Positions 40,431 through 48,909 of a stretch of DNA of 64,000 nucleotides are shown here, piece after piece. How positions within the stretch are numbered: the first letter of the stretch is position 1; each line of letters opens with the position of its first letter. Source of the stretch: Bacteroidales bacterium UBA3808 (GTDB lineage: Bacteria > Bacteroidota > Bacteroidia > Bacteroidales > Paludibacteraceae); the NCBI GenBank assembly GCA_002369075.1, contig DFEG01000007.1, forward strand, positions 1 through 64,000. Direction: 5' to 3'. The position numbers were made by a program, and so were the translations under genes. The notes below the pieces were generated by a model. That model searched no databases, had not been told where the DNA came from, and saw only the letters and a program-made list of their open reading frames with translations.

Positions 40431-42599
40431 ATGAGACACTTATTTCAAAACTTACTGATTGCCAGTGTTATTCTGAGTCTGAGCTGCGCACCGATCGTTG
40501 CTTATGCAATGCCGGAGCCTGTTCCTGCCGCACAAAACGACCGTGCCAAAGCAGCTGCACAGAAGAAGAAAGAAGCCGAGAAACGCAAGAAAGCGGCAGA
40601 GAAAGCCAAAGCCCAGAAGGAGAAACAGAAAGAAAAACAGAAGGCGGCAGCCGATAAGAAACGCGAGGCTGACAAGAAGAAAGCCGCTACAGCCAAAGAG
40701 AACGCGAAGAAGCAGGCGGAGCGCGACAAAGCGGCAGCCGAACGCGCCAAGGCAGCGGAAGAGCGCGCCGAGGTGCAGGCGAAGAAAGAGGCAGAAGCCA
40801 AAGCCAAGGAGGAAAAGGCTATCCGTGACTACGAGAAGTATCAGGAGAGCCTGGCTAACCCCAAGACCGAAGTAATTTCCTATTTCAACCTTGGTCTGCG
40901 CGCCGGTTATGCCGCCATGATGGACAAACTCAACGGCATGTACATGGGTGCAGGCACGCTCAACCAGAGCAATGCCCTGCAACAGCTGAAAGGCGGTCCC
41001 GGTGTCGGTCTGGATGTTACTTATAATCTCGAGTACGGACATTTCCTCTTCGAGACAGGTCTGGATTTCCGTTTCCTGAACTCGACATCGGCTTATGGTT
41101 TCCAGGCTACACGTATTGACAAGACCTATCCGGGAACGATGTATAACTACTGGTTTGACAACCTGAGCGAGACGCGTAACATGCTGGAGATCGGTCTTCC
41201 GTTGATGTTCGGTGCGCAGTTCAGCCGCTATTATTTCCTCGTTGGCGCCAAGGTTCACTATGGTCTGCCGATGGGTTACAGCCAGAAAGGAAAGTACGAT
41301 ATTGTGGTCAATGACCCGGCGCTGATTGAACCTTACGGAATGGGTATTTATGACCTTAACGGACGCACCAATCAGAAAATGGTATTCAAGCAGCCGGATG
41401 TAAGCGTAGCAGCGGAGATCGGTCTGGATCTTGACGAGTGGTTGCAGAAACAGCCGGATCCGAAAGCCAAAAAAGCGAAAGTGAAACCCGGCCAGCGTCT
41501 GCCGTTCGGCCGTCAGCACGTGCATTACCGTGTGGCTCTGTTTGCCGAATACGGAGTGATGAACACCAACGCTACGCCGAAAGCGGCTCCAGTCGAGTTC
41601 ACGGCTAACAACGTGGAGGTGGAGAACACCAACACCCTGTTGGCGATGAACGGAGACACCAAACTCAATAACCTCTTTGTCGGTGCCAAGTTCACCGTTC
41701 AGTTCGAGGTACCGGGCAAGAAAGAGCGCCCCGTTCCACCCCCTCCTGCCTACGCCATCTACAGCGTTGTTAATGCCAATACGAATGAGCCGTTGGAGAA
41801 AGCCATCGTAGAGACCGTCGGTACCGAGAGCGGTAAGATCGCCATGCGCGAGAAACAAATCGGCGTAAAGGGATTCCGTCAGAAACACGCACTGGGTAAG
41901 TTCACCGTTTCTGCCAAGGCGGACAATTTCTATCCGGCAACCCAGGAGTTTGAGATCGAGAAAGTAGGTACGACCGAGTATGTTACCATCGCTCTCCGTC
42001 CGCGTCCTGTCCTGCGCGTGCGCGTAACTAATAAGGAGACGGGTCTCGCCGTTCCCGCTATGGTTCAGATTCTCCGTAGCGATGCAGCCGAACCGGCTTA
42101 CAACCTGGCAACCGATTCCGCTACGGGTGCCACACGCAAGATGTTGGAGGAAGGTCCGCAGTACCGCATCCACATCGCCCAGATGGGTTACGACACGTTG
42201 GATATGGCGCTCGCCAATATCGGAGACTCGCTCAATATCCAGTTGACGCCGATTAAGAAGGGTGAGGTCTTCATCGTCAAGAACCTCCATTTCGCGACCA
42301 ACAAGACCCGCATCCTGAAGACCTCCGAGGAGGCACTCAACGACCTCTATATGTATCTGGCGCGTAACCCGAAAGTACGTATCAAGATCATCGGTCACAC
42401 CGACAATATAGGCAAGGACGCCGCTAACCAGAAACTCTCTGACGGTCGTGCCAACGAGGTTATGAAAGACCTCATCGAGCGTGGCATTGCTCCAGAGCGT
42501 ATAGAGGCGGAAGGCCGTGGCGAGACCCAGCCGATCGATACCAACGATACGGAAGAAGGTCGTCAGAACAATAGACGCGTGGAGATTGAGATACTGTAG
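40431..42599 (+). CDS. OmpA-family outer-membrane protein with Lys/Ala coiled coil
   Basis: 722 aa. Signal peptide to ...VAYAMPEP. There is a long Ala/Lys/Glu helix (about 35-145, repeats of KAAAQKKKEAEKRKK type), a beta-barrel-like region (about 150-440) and two CarboxypepD_reg-like modules (VVNANTNEPLEKAIVET; RVTNKETGLAVPAMVQI). The OmpA C-terminal peptidoglycan-binding domain follows: LHFATNKTRIL, then IGHTDNIGKDAANQKLSDGR and RRVEIEIL. It anchors the outer membrane to the wall and could carry the two flanking IgGFc-like proteins. The lysine-rich helix is unusually long for an OmpA protein. Confidence 0.88.
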   Translation: MRHLFQNLLIASVILSLSCAPIVAYAMPEPVPAAQNDRAKAAAQKKKEAEKRKKAAEKAKAQKEKQKEKQKAAADKKREADKKKAATAKENAKKQAERDKAAAERAKAAEERAEVQAKKEAEAKAKEEKAIRDYEKYQESLANPKTEVISYFNLGLRAGYAAMMDKLNGMYMGAGTLNQSNALQQLKGGPGVGLDVTYNLEYGHFLFETGLDFRFLNSTSAYGFQATRIDKTYPGTMYNYWFDNLSETRNMLEIGLPLMFGAQFSRYYFLVGAKVHYGLPMGYSQKGKYDIVVNDPALIEPYGMGIYDLNGRTNQKMVFKQPDVSVAAEIGLDLDEWLQKQPDPKAKKAKVKPGQRLPFGRQHVHYRVALFAEYGVMNTNATPKAAPVEFTANNVEVENTNTLLAMNGDTKLNNLFVGAKFTVQFEVPGKKERPVPPPPAYAIYSVVNANTNEPLEKAIVETVGTESGKIAMREKQIGVKGFRQKHALGKFTVSAKADNFYPATQEFEIEKVGTTEYVTIALRPRPVLRVRVTNKETGLAVPAMVQILRSDAAEPAYNLATDSATGATRKMLEEGPQYRIHIAQMGYDTLDMALANIGDSLNIQLTPIKKGEVFIVKNLHFATNKTRILKTSEEALNDLYMYLARNPKVRIKIIGHTDNIGKDAANQKLSDGRANEVMKDLIERGIAPERIEAEGRGETQPIDTNDTEEGRQNNRRVEIEIL

Positions 42600-42630
42600 T
42601 CAAAATCTACGGTTTGAAACAGGACCATCA

Positions 42631-42645
42631 CGGGATCATGTCCCG
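42631..42645 (+). other. Short hairpin between the OmpA gene and the next
   Basis: CGGGA TCATG TCCCG, 5-bp stem in an 88-base spacer. There is no T-run, so probably read-through; no promoter is seen before 42688. Confidence 0.5.
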
Positions 42646-42687
42646 ACGAGTACCTAAGAAAAGTACAATAAGAACAAAACTAAGCAT

Positions 42688-45543
42688 ATGAAACGATTAT
42701 TAAAATCGCTGACACTGCTTGCCCTCTTTGCCGGAATGACCGTTCCGGCATGGGGACAAGCCTCCACTCAGGGAACGGAGTTCTGGGTAAGTTCGAGTCT
42801 GGTATGTTCACCGGATAGGGCTACCCCGGCACCTTATATCGCTGTATCCGCGGAAAAAGCATGTACCATTAAGATCCAGGGTGGTGTGGGGAATGCAATC
42901 AATATCACCCAGCAAGTGGCTGCCGGTTCATGGAACGAGTTTGGAAACGGAACAACTTCCCAGTTGAACCCTGCTGCGGGCATGATCAAAGTGCCGATGG
43001 ATCCGTCCAAATGGTATCCGACCTCCATGACCAATGCCAATAATGTGTCTTCGTTAGCCGGTCAGAAGAACATGTACGGTTTGCACATTACGGCTACGGA
43101 ACCGGTATCGGTCTATGTGATATTGAGTTCTACCCACTCCATGGACGCTAGTAATATCCTGCCGATGACTGCGCTGGGCAGTGAATACTACACGCAGGAT
43201 TATTGGTCAAAGGTAAAGAGTGATTTTAATGACGCTGTGGGTTTGACCACTATTCTCGGAACAGAGGATAATACCGTGATAGATATTACGCCGAACGGCG
43301 ATACCTTTGACGGTTGGCAGAGTGGCTCTACCCACCAAATCACTCTCAATAAGGGGCAGACCTATTATCTGGTCACCAAGAAAGGAGAACGCCTTGCCGG
43401 TACCCATATCAAGGCGCGTGACAAACGCAAGATAGCTATCTATTGCGGTGTGCCTATCACCAATATCCCAACCGCCATTGCAGCGCGTGATTGTATCTTC
43501 GAGCAACCCATGCCTATAGATTATTGGGGAACCCAGTTTATCGCCACCCGTTCGCTGGAGAAAAATGCGAACGTCATCGGCATTACCGCCAGTGTGGACG
43601 GGACTGAAATCAACGTGGATGGAGCGTCCATGGGGTATATCAATGCCGGAGATACATACTATATCCTTTTGCAAGGCGCGAACCTTCCTGCTGTCAAAGA
43701 TACAGCTCTGAGTCACCGCGACGCAGTAATTACTGCCGATGCTATCTATATTGAGACCAGTTGTCCGACGGCTGTCTATAGTTATGACACCGGTAACAGT
43801 TTCAAAGGCAGCAATGCAGGACCGGATGAGATTGTAGGAGGTAAAGGTGATCCTTCCTCTGTCTGGATATCCCCTATTCAGCAAAAAATTGGCAGGATTA
43901 CTTTCGGTACCTGTTATACAGATAAAACAAAGGATCATTTCCTCAATGTGGTGACCGAAACAGCGACTTGCCAGAACACCACTCTGACAGCACTCTACGG
44001 AGCTACCCAGCTGGACAAAACCAATTTATTGGTGTGGAACCCGGTTCCGGGCAATGCGAAATACTCTTACGCGCGTGCAAAAATCGGAGATTCCAGCACA
44101 GCACAGTTCAGCGTGTTCCGGTTGGAGAATACCAAAGGTTTCAACGCTATCATTTACGGCAACGGCGAGGACGAAAGTTACGCATACTCGGCCGGTTCAG
44201 CCGCAGTGGAGAGAGGTGTGGATGTGAACGGTGTGATTTTCTCTAACGGTTTCAGAAGCGATGAAAAGTTCTGCTTGAATAATGAATTTACGTTTGATGC
44301 CAACGTGGGTACCGACCAGATTGCGCGAGTAGACTGGAATTTCGGAGATGGAACCAGTGAATACTATGGTGCGGCTCAGACAACCCACCGATACACCTCC
44401 CCGGGATGGTACGATGTAACAGCAGAACTCTACGGACGCCAGATTTGTACAGATGAAGCCGAATCCTGGTTGGGGAATGTGTCGTTCTCGTTTCTGGTAG
44501 TACGGGCGGATACAGTACCTGTAGATCCGATACCGGTTTGCTTGTCACTACAGGAACAGAAAGATACCATCCGTTTGAAGGGGCAGGATTATCTGGATAA
44601 CCTGGTAAAGAACGGTCAGAGAAGAATCATCAATGAAGATGCGCCCTGCTATGAGGACAAGCAGATGTCGCTCATTGTTTACAATCTTGAGACAGAAGAG
44701 ACACTCGATACCATTGTGGGCAAGGATCAGGCGAAAGGATATAATGGCAAGTGGTACTACGCGCCCGAGGATGTAACCGACACCCTGTTCAATGCATCCG
44801 GTTGTAACCACTACAGGCATTACTATGTAAAAGTGCTGACTTGTCTGGAGCTCAGTTTCCCGAACGACGGATCGAGACCAGCTGTGTGTCCGGGCGAGGA
44901 ACTGCCAACCGCCTACTCGCTGACCAAGGGTAGTATCCGGGACATAGACGCAGCAGGCAACAACGCTATCCTGCGCGTACCGGGCATGCCGGACGAGGTG
45001 TTCACCATCCCCAACAGGATTGAACCCAACGGTACTCTCACGATTCCTACTGAGAATATCACGAAACCGGGTAACTATACAGGTGTTATCGTAGTAGAAG
45101 ACGAGTATTGTAATATGACCGTAACCCTCCCTGTGAATTTCACGGTGAACTATCCGCAAGATATCTTCAAGTACAAATTCAACAATGTAATGGCGGTTTA
45201 CAAGCCCGGTTACGGAGGCAATGCCGGCTATGAGTTCACGAACTACGAGTGGCACCTGAACAGGAACGGTCAGGACACTATCCTTGCTGCCGGACCGGAG
45301 GTATCGGTACTCTATCTCGGTGAAGGAACAACATTTGAGACAGGCGATCAAGTGCACGTCGTATTGACTAACAAGAGTGGTGAAACACTGCCTTCCTGCG
45401 CATACACGGTTCGCGAGGTTCCGAATTACAGCAATGAGGCGAACCAAGCACCGGCAAAAGCCACCAAGAAACTTGTCAACCGCCAGATAGTGATCCAGAA
45501 GGGGGACAAGTCCTATAATATCTATGGGCAAGTGGTACAATAG
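42688..45543 (+). CDS. Large secreted IgGFc-binding-like protein with PKD domain, paralogue 2
   Basis: 951 aa. Signal peptide to ...VPAWGQA. Same order as the 37764 protein: QGTEFWVSSSLVC, TEDNTVIDITPNGD, KGQTYYLVTKKGE, HIKARDKRKIAIYCGVPITN, MPIDYWGTQFIAT, then a PKD-like module (IARVDWNFGDGTSEYYG, near 545) and beta modules. The C-terminus differs: KKLVNRQIVIQKGDKSYNIY resembles the short tail of the nuclease and of the 18.5-kb protein rather than the type-A tail of its paralogue. A surface protein, probably working with the OmpA protein upstream. Confidence 0.8.
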   Translation: MKRLLKSLTLLALFAGMTVPAWGQASTQGTEFWVSSSLVCSPDRATPAPYIAVSAEKACTIKIQGGVGNAINITQQVAAGSWNEFGNGTTSQLNPAAGMIKVPMDPSKWYPTSMTNANNVSSLAGQKNMYGLHITATEPVSVYVILSSTHSMDASNILPMTALGSEYYTQDYWSKVKSDFNDAVGLTTILGTEDNTVIDITPNGDTFDGWQSGSTHQITLNKGQTYYLVTKKGERLAGTHIKARDKRKIAIYCGVPITNIPTAIAARDCIFEQPMPIDYWGTQFIATRSLEKNANVIGITASVDGTEINVDGASMGYINAGDTYYILLQGANLPAVKDTALSHRDAVITADAIYIETSCPTAVYSYDTGNSFKGSNAGPDEIVGGKGDPSSVWISPIQQKIGRITFGTCYTDKTKDHFLNVVTETATCQNTTLTALYGATQLDKTNLLVWNPVPGNAKYSYARAKIGDSSTAQFSVFRLENTKGFNAIIYGNGEDESYAYSAGSAAVERGVDVNGVIFSNGFRSDEKFCLNNEFTFDANVGTDQIARVDWNFGDGTSEYYGAAQTTHRYTSPGWYDVTAELYGRQICTDEAESWLGNVSFSFLVVRADTVPVDPIPVCLSLQEQKDTIRLKGQDYLDNLVKNGQRRIINEDAPCYEDKQMSLIVYNLETEETLDTIVGKDQAKGYNGKWYYAPEDVTDTLFNASGCNHYRHYYVKVLTCLELSFPNDGSRPAVCPGEELPTAYSLTKGSIRDIDAAGNNAILRVPGMPDEVFTIPNRIEPNGTLTIPTENITKPGNYTGVIVVEDEYCNMTVTLPVNFTVNYPQDIFKYKFNNVMAVYKPGYGGNAGYEFTNYEWHLNRNGQDTILAAGPEVSVLYLGEGTTFETGDQVHVVLTNKSGETLPSCAYTVREVPNYSNEANQAPAKATKKLVNRQIVIQKGDKSYNIYGQVVQ

Positions 45544-46219
45544 AATCTTTATTACGCTAAGCCTGATACTCATCGCAGTATTGGGCTTAGCTCTTCTATA
45601 TATCCCGAAAGGAGAGTTGCATCTGCTGCTCTGTGGCGGGCATACGCCCGCGCGCGATATATTCTATAGGTATTACACGCAGGTGGCGGAGTGGTTTCCG
45701 TACGTGCTGTGCGTTGCCCTGCTCCTCTTCAGCCGGATAGGAGACGGGGTGTTAGCGACTGCCGGATTGGCGCTCTCAGCGCTCACGACACAGATTTTCA
45801 AGCATCTGATTAATGCGCCGCGTCCATTGACATGGTTTGCAGTAAACATGCCGGACGTGCAGCTGCCGCTTGTGGAAGGTGTGCAGATGAACTATTGGTT
45901 TTCCTTCCCCAGCGGACATACTACCAGTTTCTTTGCGTTGTTTTATGCGTTGAGTATCATTGTAGCGAGCCGGAGTAACCAGAGTAATCAGAATACTTTG
46001 AATTCTAAAATTATGAGTACCATGGTGCAGGCATTGTTCTTTTTTATGGCTGCATTAGGAGGGTATAGTAGAATTTATTTGAGCCAACATTTCGCAGCAG
46101 ATGTTTTTGCGGGAATGATAATAGGGATCGGAATAACGCTTGTCTGTTACGCCGTTTTGCGCCGTTATGAGGATCAAAAATGGTACAATTACCGTGTTTT
46201 TGCCCCCAAAAAGCAGTAA
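45524..46219 (+). CDS. PAP2-family membrane phosphatase
   Basis: 231 aa, about six membrane helices. Acid-phosphatase motifs: KHLINAPRP, PSGHTTS (catalytic His) and SRIYLSQHFAADV. The family includes undecaprenyl-PP and lipid-A phosphatases, so lipid-carrier recycling is a likely job. ATG 45524 overlaps the preceding gene by 20 bases; no later start keeps the first helix. The loop before helix 5 has a repeat insert, SRSNQSNQNTLNSK, from AGTAACCAGAGTAATCAGAA. Confidence 0.88.
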   Translation: MGKWYNRIFITLSLILIAVLGLALLYIPKGELHLLLCGGHTPARDIFYRYYTQVAEWFPYVLCVALLLFSRIGDGVLATAGLALSALTTQIFKHLINAPRPLTWFAVNMPDVQLPLVEGVQMNYWFSFPSGHTTSFFALFYALSIIVASRSNQSNQNTLNSKIMSTMVQALFFFMAALGGYSRIYLSQHFAADVFAGMIIGIGITLVCYAVLRRYEDQKWYNYRVFAPKKQ

Positions 46220-46263
46220 AATACAAAAAAATGACCCCTAAAGTGCATTTTTTTGCAAAAATA

Positions 46264-46296
46264 TTTGGTCATATCAAAAAAAAGCAGTACCTTTGC
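46264..46296 (+). promoter_or_regulatory. tRNA-Val promoter
   Basis: TTTGGTCATATC (46264-46275) and TACCTTTG (46288-46295). The start would be near 46302, 35 bases before the tRNA. Confidence 0.75.
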
Positions 46297-46336
46297 ACTC
46301 GCTTTTGAAAAAGAGCTCTAAAGTCGGTAAAACGAC

Positions 46337-46411
46337 GGGCGTTTAGCTCAGCTGGTTTAGAGCATCTGCCTTACAAGCAGAGGGTCTGCGGTTCGAATCC
46401 GTAAACGCCCA
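46337..46411 (+). tRNA. tRNA-Val (anticodon UAC)
   Basis: 75 nt. Acceptor GGGCGTT (46337-46343) / AACGCCC (46404-46410), discriminator A. Anticodon arm TCTGC CTTACAA GCAGA, anticodon TAC. T-arm TGCGG TTCGAAT CCGTA. CCA not encoded. Its 3' 19 bases plus three flanking bases are repeated at 46531-46552. Confidence 0.97.
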
Positions 46412-46415
46412 CAAG

Positions 46416-46444
46416 AAGGACACCAAACGGTGTCCTTTTCTTGT
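46416..46444 (+). terminator. Terminator after tRNA-Val
   Basis: AAGGACACC (46416-46424), loop AAAC, GGTGTCCTT (46429-46437), then TTCTTGTG. The pairing can extend outward into the tRNA's 3' flank (CACAAG with CTTGTG). Confidence 0.85.
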
Positions 46445-46530
46445 GTGGAAGGCACTACGGCCTTCTCCCGCAGTCCGGTCTGGGGTCTCCGCCGCTTCGC
46501 TCTGTCGATTATTGCAGATAACTGCAATTC

Positions 46531-46552
46531 TCGAATCCGTAAACGCCCACAA
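46531..46552 (+). repeat. 22-bp copy of the tRNA-Val 3' end
   Basis: TCGAATCCGTAAACGCCCAC plus AA, identical to 46393-46414 and 138 bp downstream of it. This is the arrangement left by site-specific integration at a tRNA 3' end or by a local duplication. The 116 bp between hold the terminator and two small hairpins (GAAGGC/GCCTTC; TTGCAG/CTGCAA), and no gene. Confidence 0.85.
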
Positions 46553-46566
46553 AATTTCTTTTTTAC

Positions 46567-46599
46567 TTGCATATGTCAAAAAAAAGCAGTACCTTTGCA
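46567..46599 (+). promoter_or_regulatory. cstA promoter
   Basis: CTTGCATATGTC (46567-46578) and TACCTTTG (46591-46598). The leader would be only about 20 nt. Confidence 0.78.
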
Positions 46600-46623
46600 G
46601 CCTAATTGTAAATTAGGCTTGGT

Positions 46624-48144
46624 ATGATTACGTTTATTGTAGCCCTTATTGTTTTGATAGTAGGTTTCTTTACCTACGGTACGTTAGTGGAGAAGATTTT
46701 CGGCATTGAGCCGGAGCGCAAGACACCGGCGTTGACCAAGACGGACGGTGTGGACTTTGTGCCGATGGCACCGTGGCGGATCTTCCTGGTACAGTTCCTG
46801 AACATCGCAGGTCTGGGTCCTATCTTCGGCGCGATCATGGGTATATTCTATGGTCCGGCGGCGTTCCTGTGGATTGTATTCGGTACCATTTTTGCCGGAG
46901 GCGTGCATGATTACCTGAGCGGAATGTTGTCCATCCGCAAGGGTGGAGCGTCGCTTCCGGATATTATCGGAGACGAGTTGGGCGAGGGTACCAAGGTCTT
47001 TATGCGCGTGCTGAGTCTGGTACTGCTGATCTTGCTGACCACGACCTTTTTGAGCGGTCCGGCAACCTTGCTGCAAGGCTTGGCAGGATTAGGGACGATG
47101 GATTTTCAGGGACATATGATTCCGATTGTCTGGGTGCTGATCATCTTCGGTTATTATGCTTTGGCGACCGTTTTGCCGGTGGACAAACTGATCGGGCGGT
47201 TCTACCCCATATTCGGCGGTATATTGCTGTTCATGGGCTTGGGTATCATGGTTGTGATGTTGGGCTGGCACGCGAGCGAAATGCCGGAGGTGTTTGACGG
47301 GCTGCATAACCGCCAGACCAACGGTCTGCCGCTGTTCCCGATGATGTTCGTGAGTATCGCTTGCGGTGCCATTTCCGGTTTCCACGGGACGCAAAGTCCA
47401 ATCATGGCGAGGTGCTGCACGAACGAGCGTCAGGGGCGTTGGATCTTCTATGGGGCGATGGTGGCCGAGGGAATCTTGGCGTTGATATGGGCTGCCGCAG
47501 CCGGTACGTTCTTTGCAGACCCAGAGAAAGGCTTGTACGGTATTGACGGTCTGCAGGCTTTCGCAGCGCAACACCCGGGTGAGAATATTGCGGCACTGGT
47601 GATTGACCAAGTGAGCCGCAGTTGGTTAGGTACGGTAGGCGGTATCTTAGCCATCATCGGTGTTATTGCAGCTCCTATCACGAGCGGCGACACAGCTTTG
47701 CGTAGTGCGCGACTGATTGTGGCGGACTTCCTGAAATGGGACCAGCGGCCGATCCCGAGACGGTTGATGATTGCGGTGCCGCTGTTCCTCTGCGTGTTCG
47801 GTATGGTGTTTGTGGATTTCAATGTCGTTTGGCGGTATTTCGCGTGGACGAACCAGACGTTAGCCGTGTTTACGCTGTGGGCGGGAACGGTATGGCTGTA
47901 TAAGAAAAGCCATCAGCCGTCAGCCGTCAGCCGTCAGTTATCTGACCGTTTCGGATATATGATAGCCATGGTACCGGCGCTGTTCATGACGATGGTGTGC
48001 AGCAGTTATATTCTGATTGCGCCTGAAGGACTGAACATGGCACCGGAGTACCGATGGATCGGCTATCTCATCGCCGGATTCGTGACCCTCGGCTGCCTCT
48101 GCGGATTTGGTATGTGGGCAAAGAAAGTGAAAAGTGAAAGGTGA
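46624..48144 (+). CDS. cstA: Carbon starvation protein A (peptide/pyruvate transporter)
   Basis: Multi-pass inner-membrane importer of the CstA family (peptides or pyruvate). 506 aa, shorter than the E. coli 700-aa form, as in other Bacteroidetes. Motifs: [50 protein letters not shown], and [16 protein letters not shown] repeat of CAGCCGT (47911-47945) encodes the insert [16 protein letters not shown] between two C-terminal helices. Its stop overlaps the engB GTG. Confidence 0.93.
   Translation: MITFIVALIVLIVGFFTYGTLVEKIFGIEPERKTPALTKTDGVDFVPMAPWRIFLVQFLNIAGLGPIFGAIMGIFYGPAAFLWIVFGTIFAGGVHDYLSGMLSIRKGGASLPDIIGDELGEGTKVFMRVLSLVLLILLTTTFLSGPATLLQGLAGLGTMDFQGHMIPIVWVLIIFGYYALATVLPVDKLIGRFYPIFGGILLFMGLGIMVVMLGWHASEMPEVFDGLHNRQTNGLPLFPMMFVSIACGAISGFHGTQSPIMARCCTNERQGRWIFYGAMVAEGILALIWAAAAGTFFADPEKGLYGIDGLQAFAAQHPGENIAALVIDQVSRSWLGTVGGILAIIGVIAAPITSGDTALRSARLIVADFLKWDQRPIPRRLMIAVPLFLCVFGMVFVDFNVVWRYFAWTNQTLAVFTLWAGTVWLYKKSHQPSAVSRQLSDRFGYMIAMVPALFMTMVCSSYILIAPEGLNMAPEYRWIGYLIAGFVTLGCLCGFGMWAKKVKSER
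47911..47945 (+). repeat. CAGCCGT tandem repeat inside cstA
   Basis: CATCAGCCGTCAGCCGTCAG then CCGTCAGTTATCTGA: three 7-nt units plus degenerate ends. Confidence 0.8.
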
Positions 48145-48782
48145 TTAAAGAAACTAAATATGTTATTTCGTCGCCGGACGTGAAGGACTGTCCGCAAAGC
48201 GAGCTGCCGGAGTACGCGTTTATCGGGCGAAGCAATGTGGGCAAGTCGAGTCTGATCAATATGATTTGCCACAACCCGAAACTCGCCAAGACCAGCCAGA
48301 AGCCGGGTAAGACACTGCTGATAAACCACTTTTTAGTCGAAAGTCGAAAGTCGAAAGACCGCAGCGAAGCTGCTCAAAGACAGGAATGGCATTTAGTGGA
48401 TTTGCCGGGGTACGGGTATGCGCAGGCAGGACAGAAACAGCGCGAGGCACTGAAGACGATGATCGAGCGGTATTGCCTGTACCGCGAACAGTTGGTGTGC
48501 CTGTTCGTGCTGATCGACTGCCGGCACGAGGCGCAGAAGATCGATGTTGATTTTATCAACTGGTTAGGCGAGAACGGCGTGCCTTTCGCAATCGTGTTCA
48601 CGAAGGGCGACAAACTCGGGCGCGTGCGGCTGCAGGAGAACGTGGAGGCATACAAGAAACGGCTGTTGGAGGAATGGGAGGAGCTGCCGCCGGTGTTCGT
48701 TACTTCCTCTGAGACAGGCCTCGGAGGCGAGGAGTTGACAGCATACATTGAGGGGCTGAACGCAGCAATGAATAATGAATAA
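48141..48782 (+). CDS. engB: Ribosome biogenesis GTPase EngB/YsxC
   Basis: Essential GTPase for large-subunit assembly. 213 aa. G1 [10 protein letters not shown]2/G3 region [10 protein letters not shown] and DLPGYGYA, G4 TKGDK, G5-like TSSETG. It starts at GTG 48141, overlapping the cstA stop. Between G2 and G3 there is an in-frame insert, [17 protein letters not shown], encoded by TCGAAAG repeats; other EngB proteins have only a short hairpin turn here. The insert sits beside switch I but leaves all GTPase motifs intact. Confidence 0.95.
   Translation: MIKETKYVISSPDVKDCPQSELPEYAFIGRSNVGKSSLINMICHNPKLAKTSQKPGKTLLINHFLVESRKSKDRSEAAQRQEWHLVDLPGYGYAQAGQKQREALKTMIERYCLYREQLVCLFVLIDCRHEAQKIDVDFINWLGENGVPFAIVFTKGDKLGRVRLQENVEAYKKRLLEEWEELPPVFVTSSETGLGGEELTAYIEGLNAAMNNE
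48335..48380 (+). repeat. GTCGAAA tandem repeat inside engB
   Basis: AGTCGAAAGTCGAAAGTCGA then AAGACCGCAGCGAAGCTGCTC. The trailing GCAGCGAAGCTGC part is an inverted repeat, and the same AAGACCGCAG..GCTGCTCAAA sequence follows the repeat in the TonB gene at 49830. Confidence 0.85.
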
Positions 48783-48797
48783 TGATTATTGCACAGC

Positions 48798-48909
48798 AAA
48801 TCTTAAAAATAGTACATTTCTTTGTGAGTATTATGCTCCGACTTGACTCCGACATGACTCCGATAAGACTCCGATATAATACCGAATGTGTAAAATCTTA
48901 AAAATAGTA
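48798..48909 (+). repeat. 17-bp direct repeats flanking a CTCCGA array
   Basis: AAATCTTAAAAATAGTA is present at 48798-48814 and 48893-48909. Between them are ACTTGACTCCGACATGACTC and further CTCCGATA units (48838-48880). The second copy covers codons 3-8 of the TonB receptor gene, so the array with one flank looks like an insertion-duplication at the start of that gene. Confidence 0.75.
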
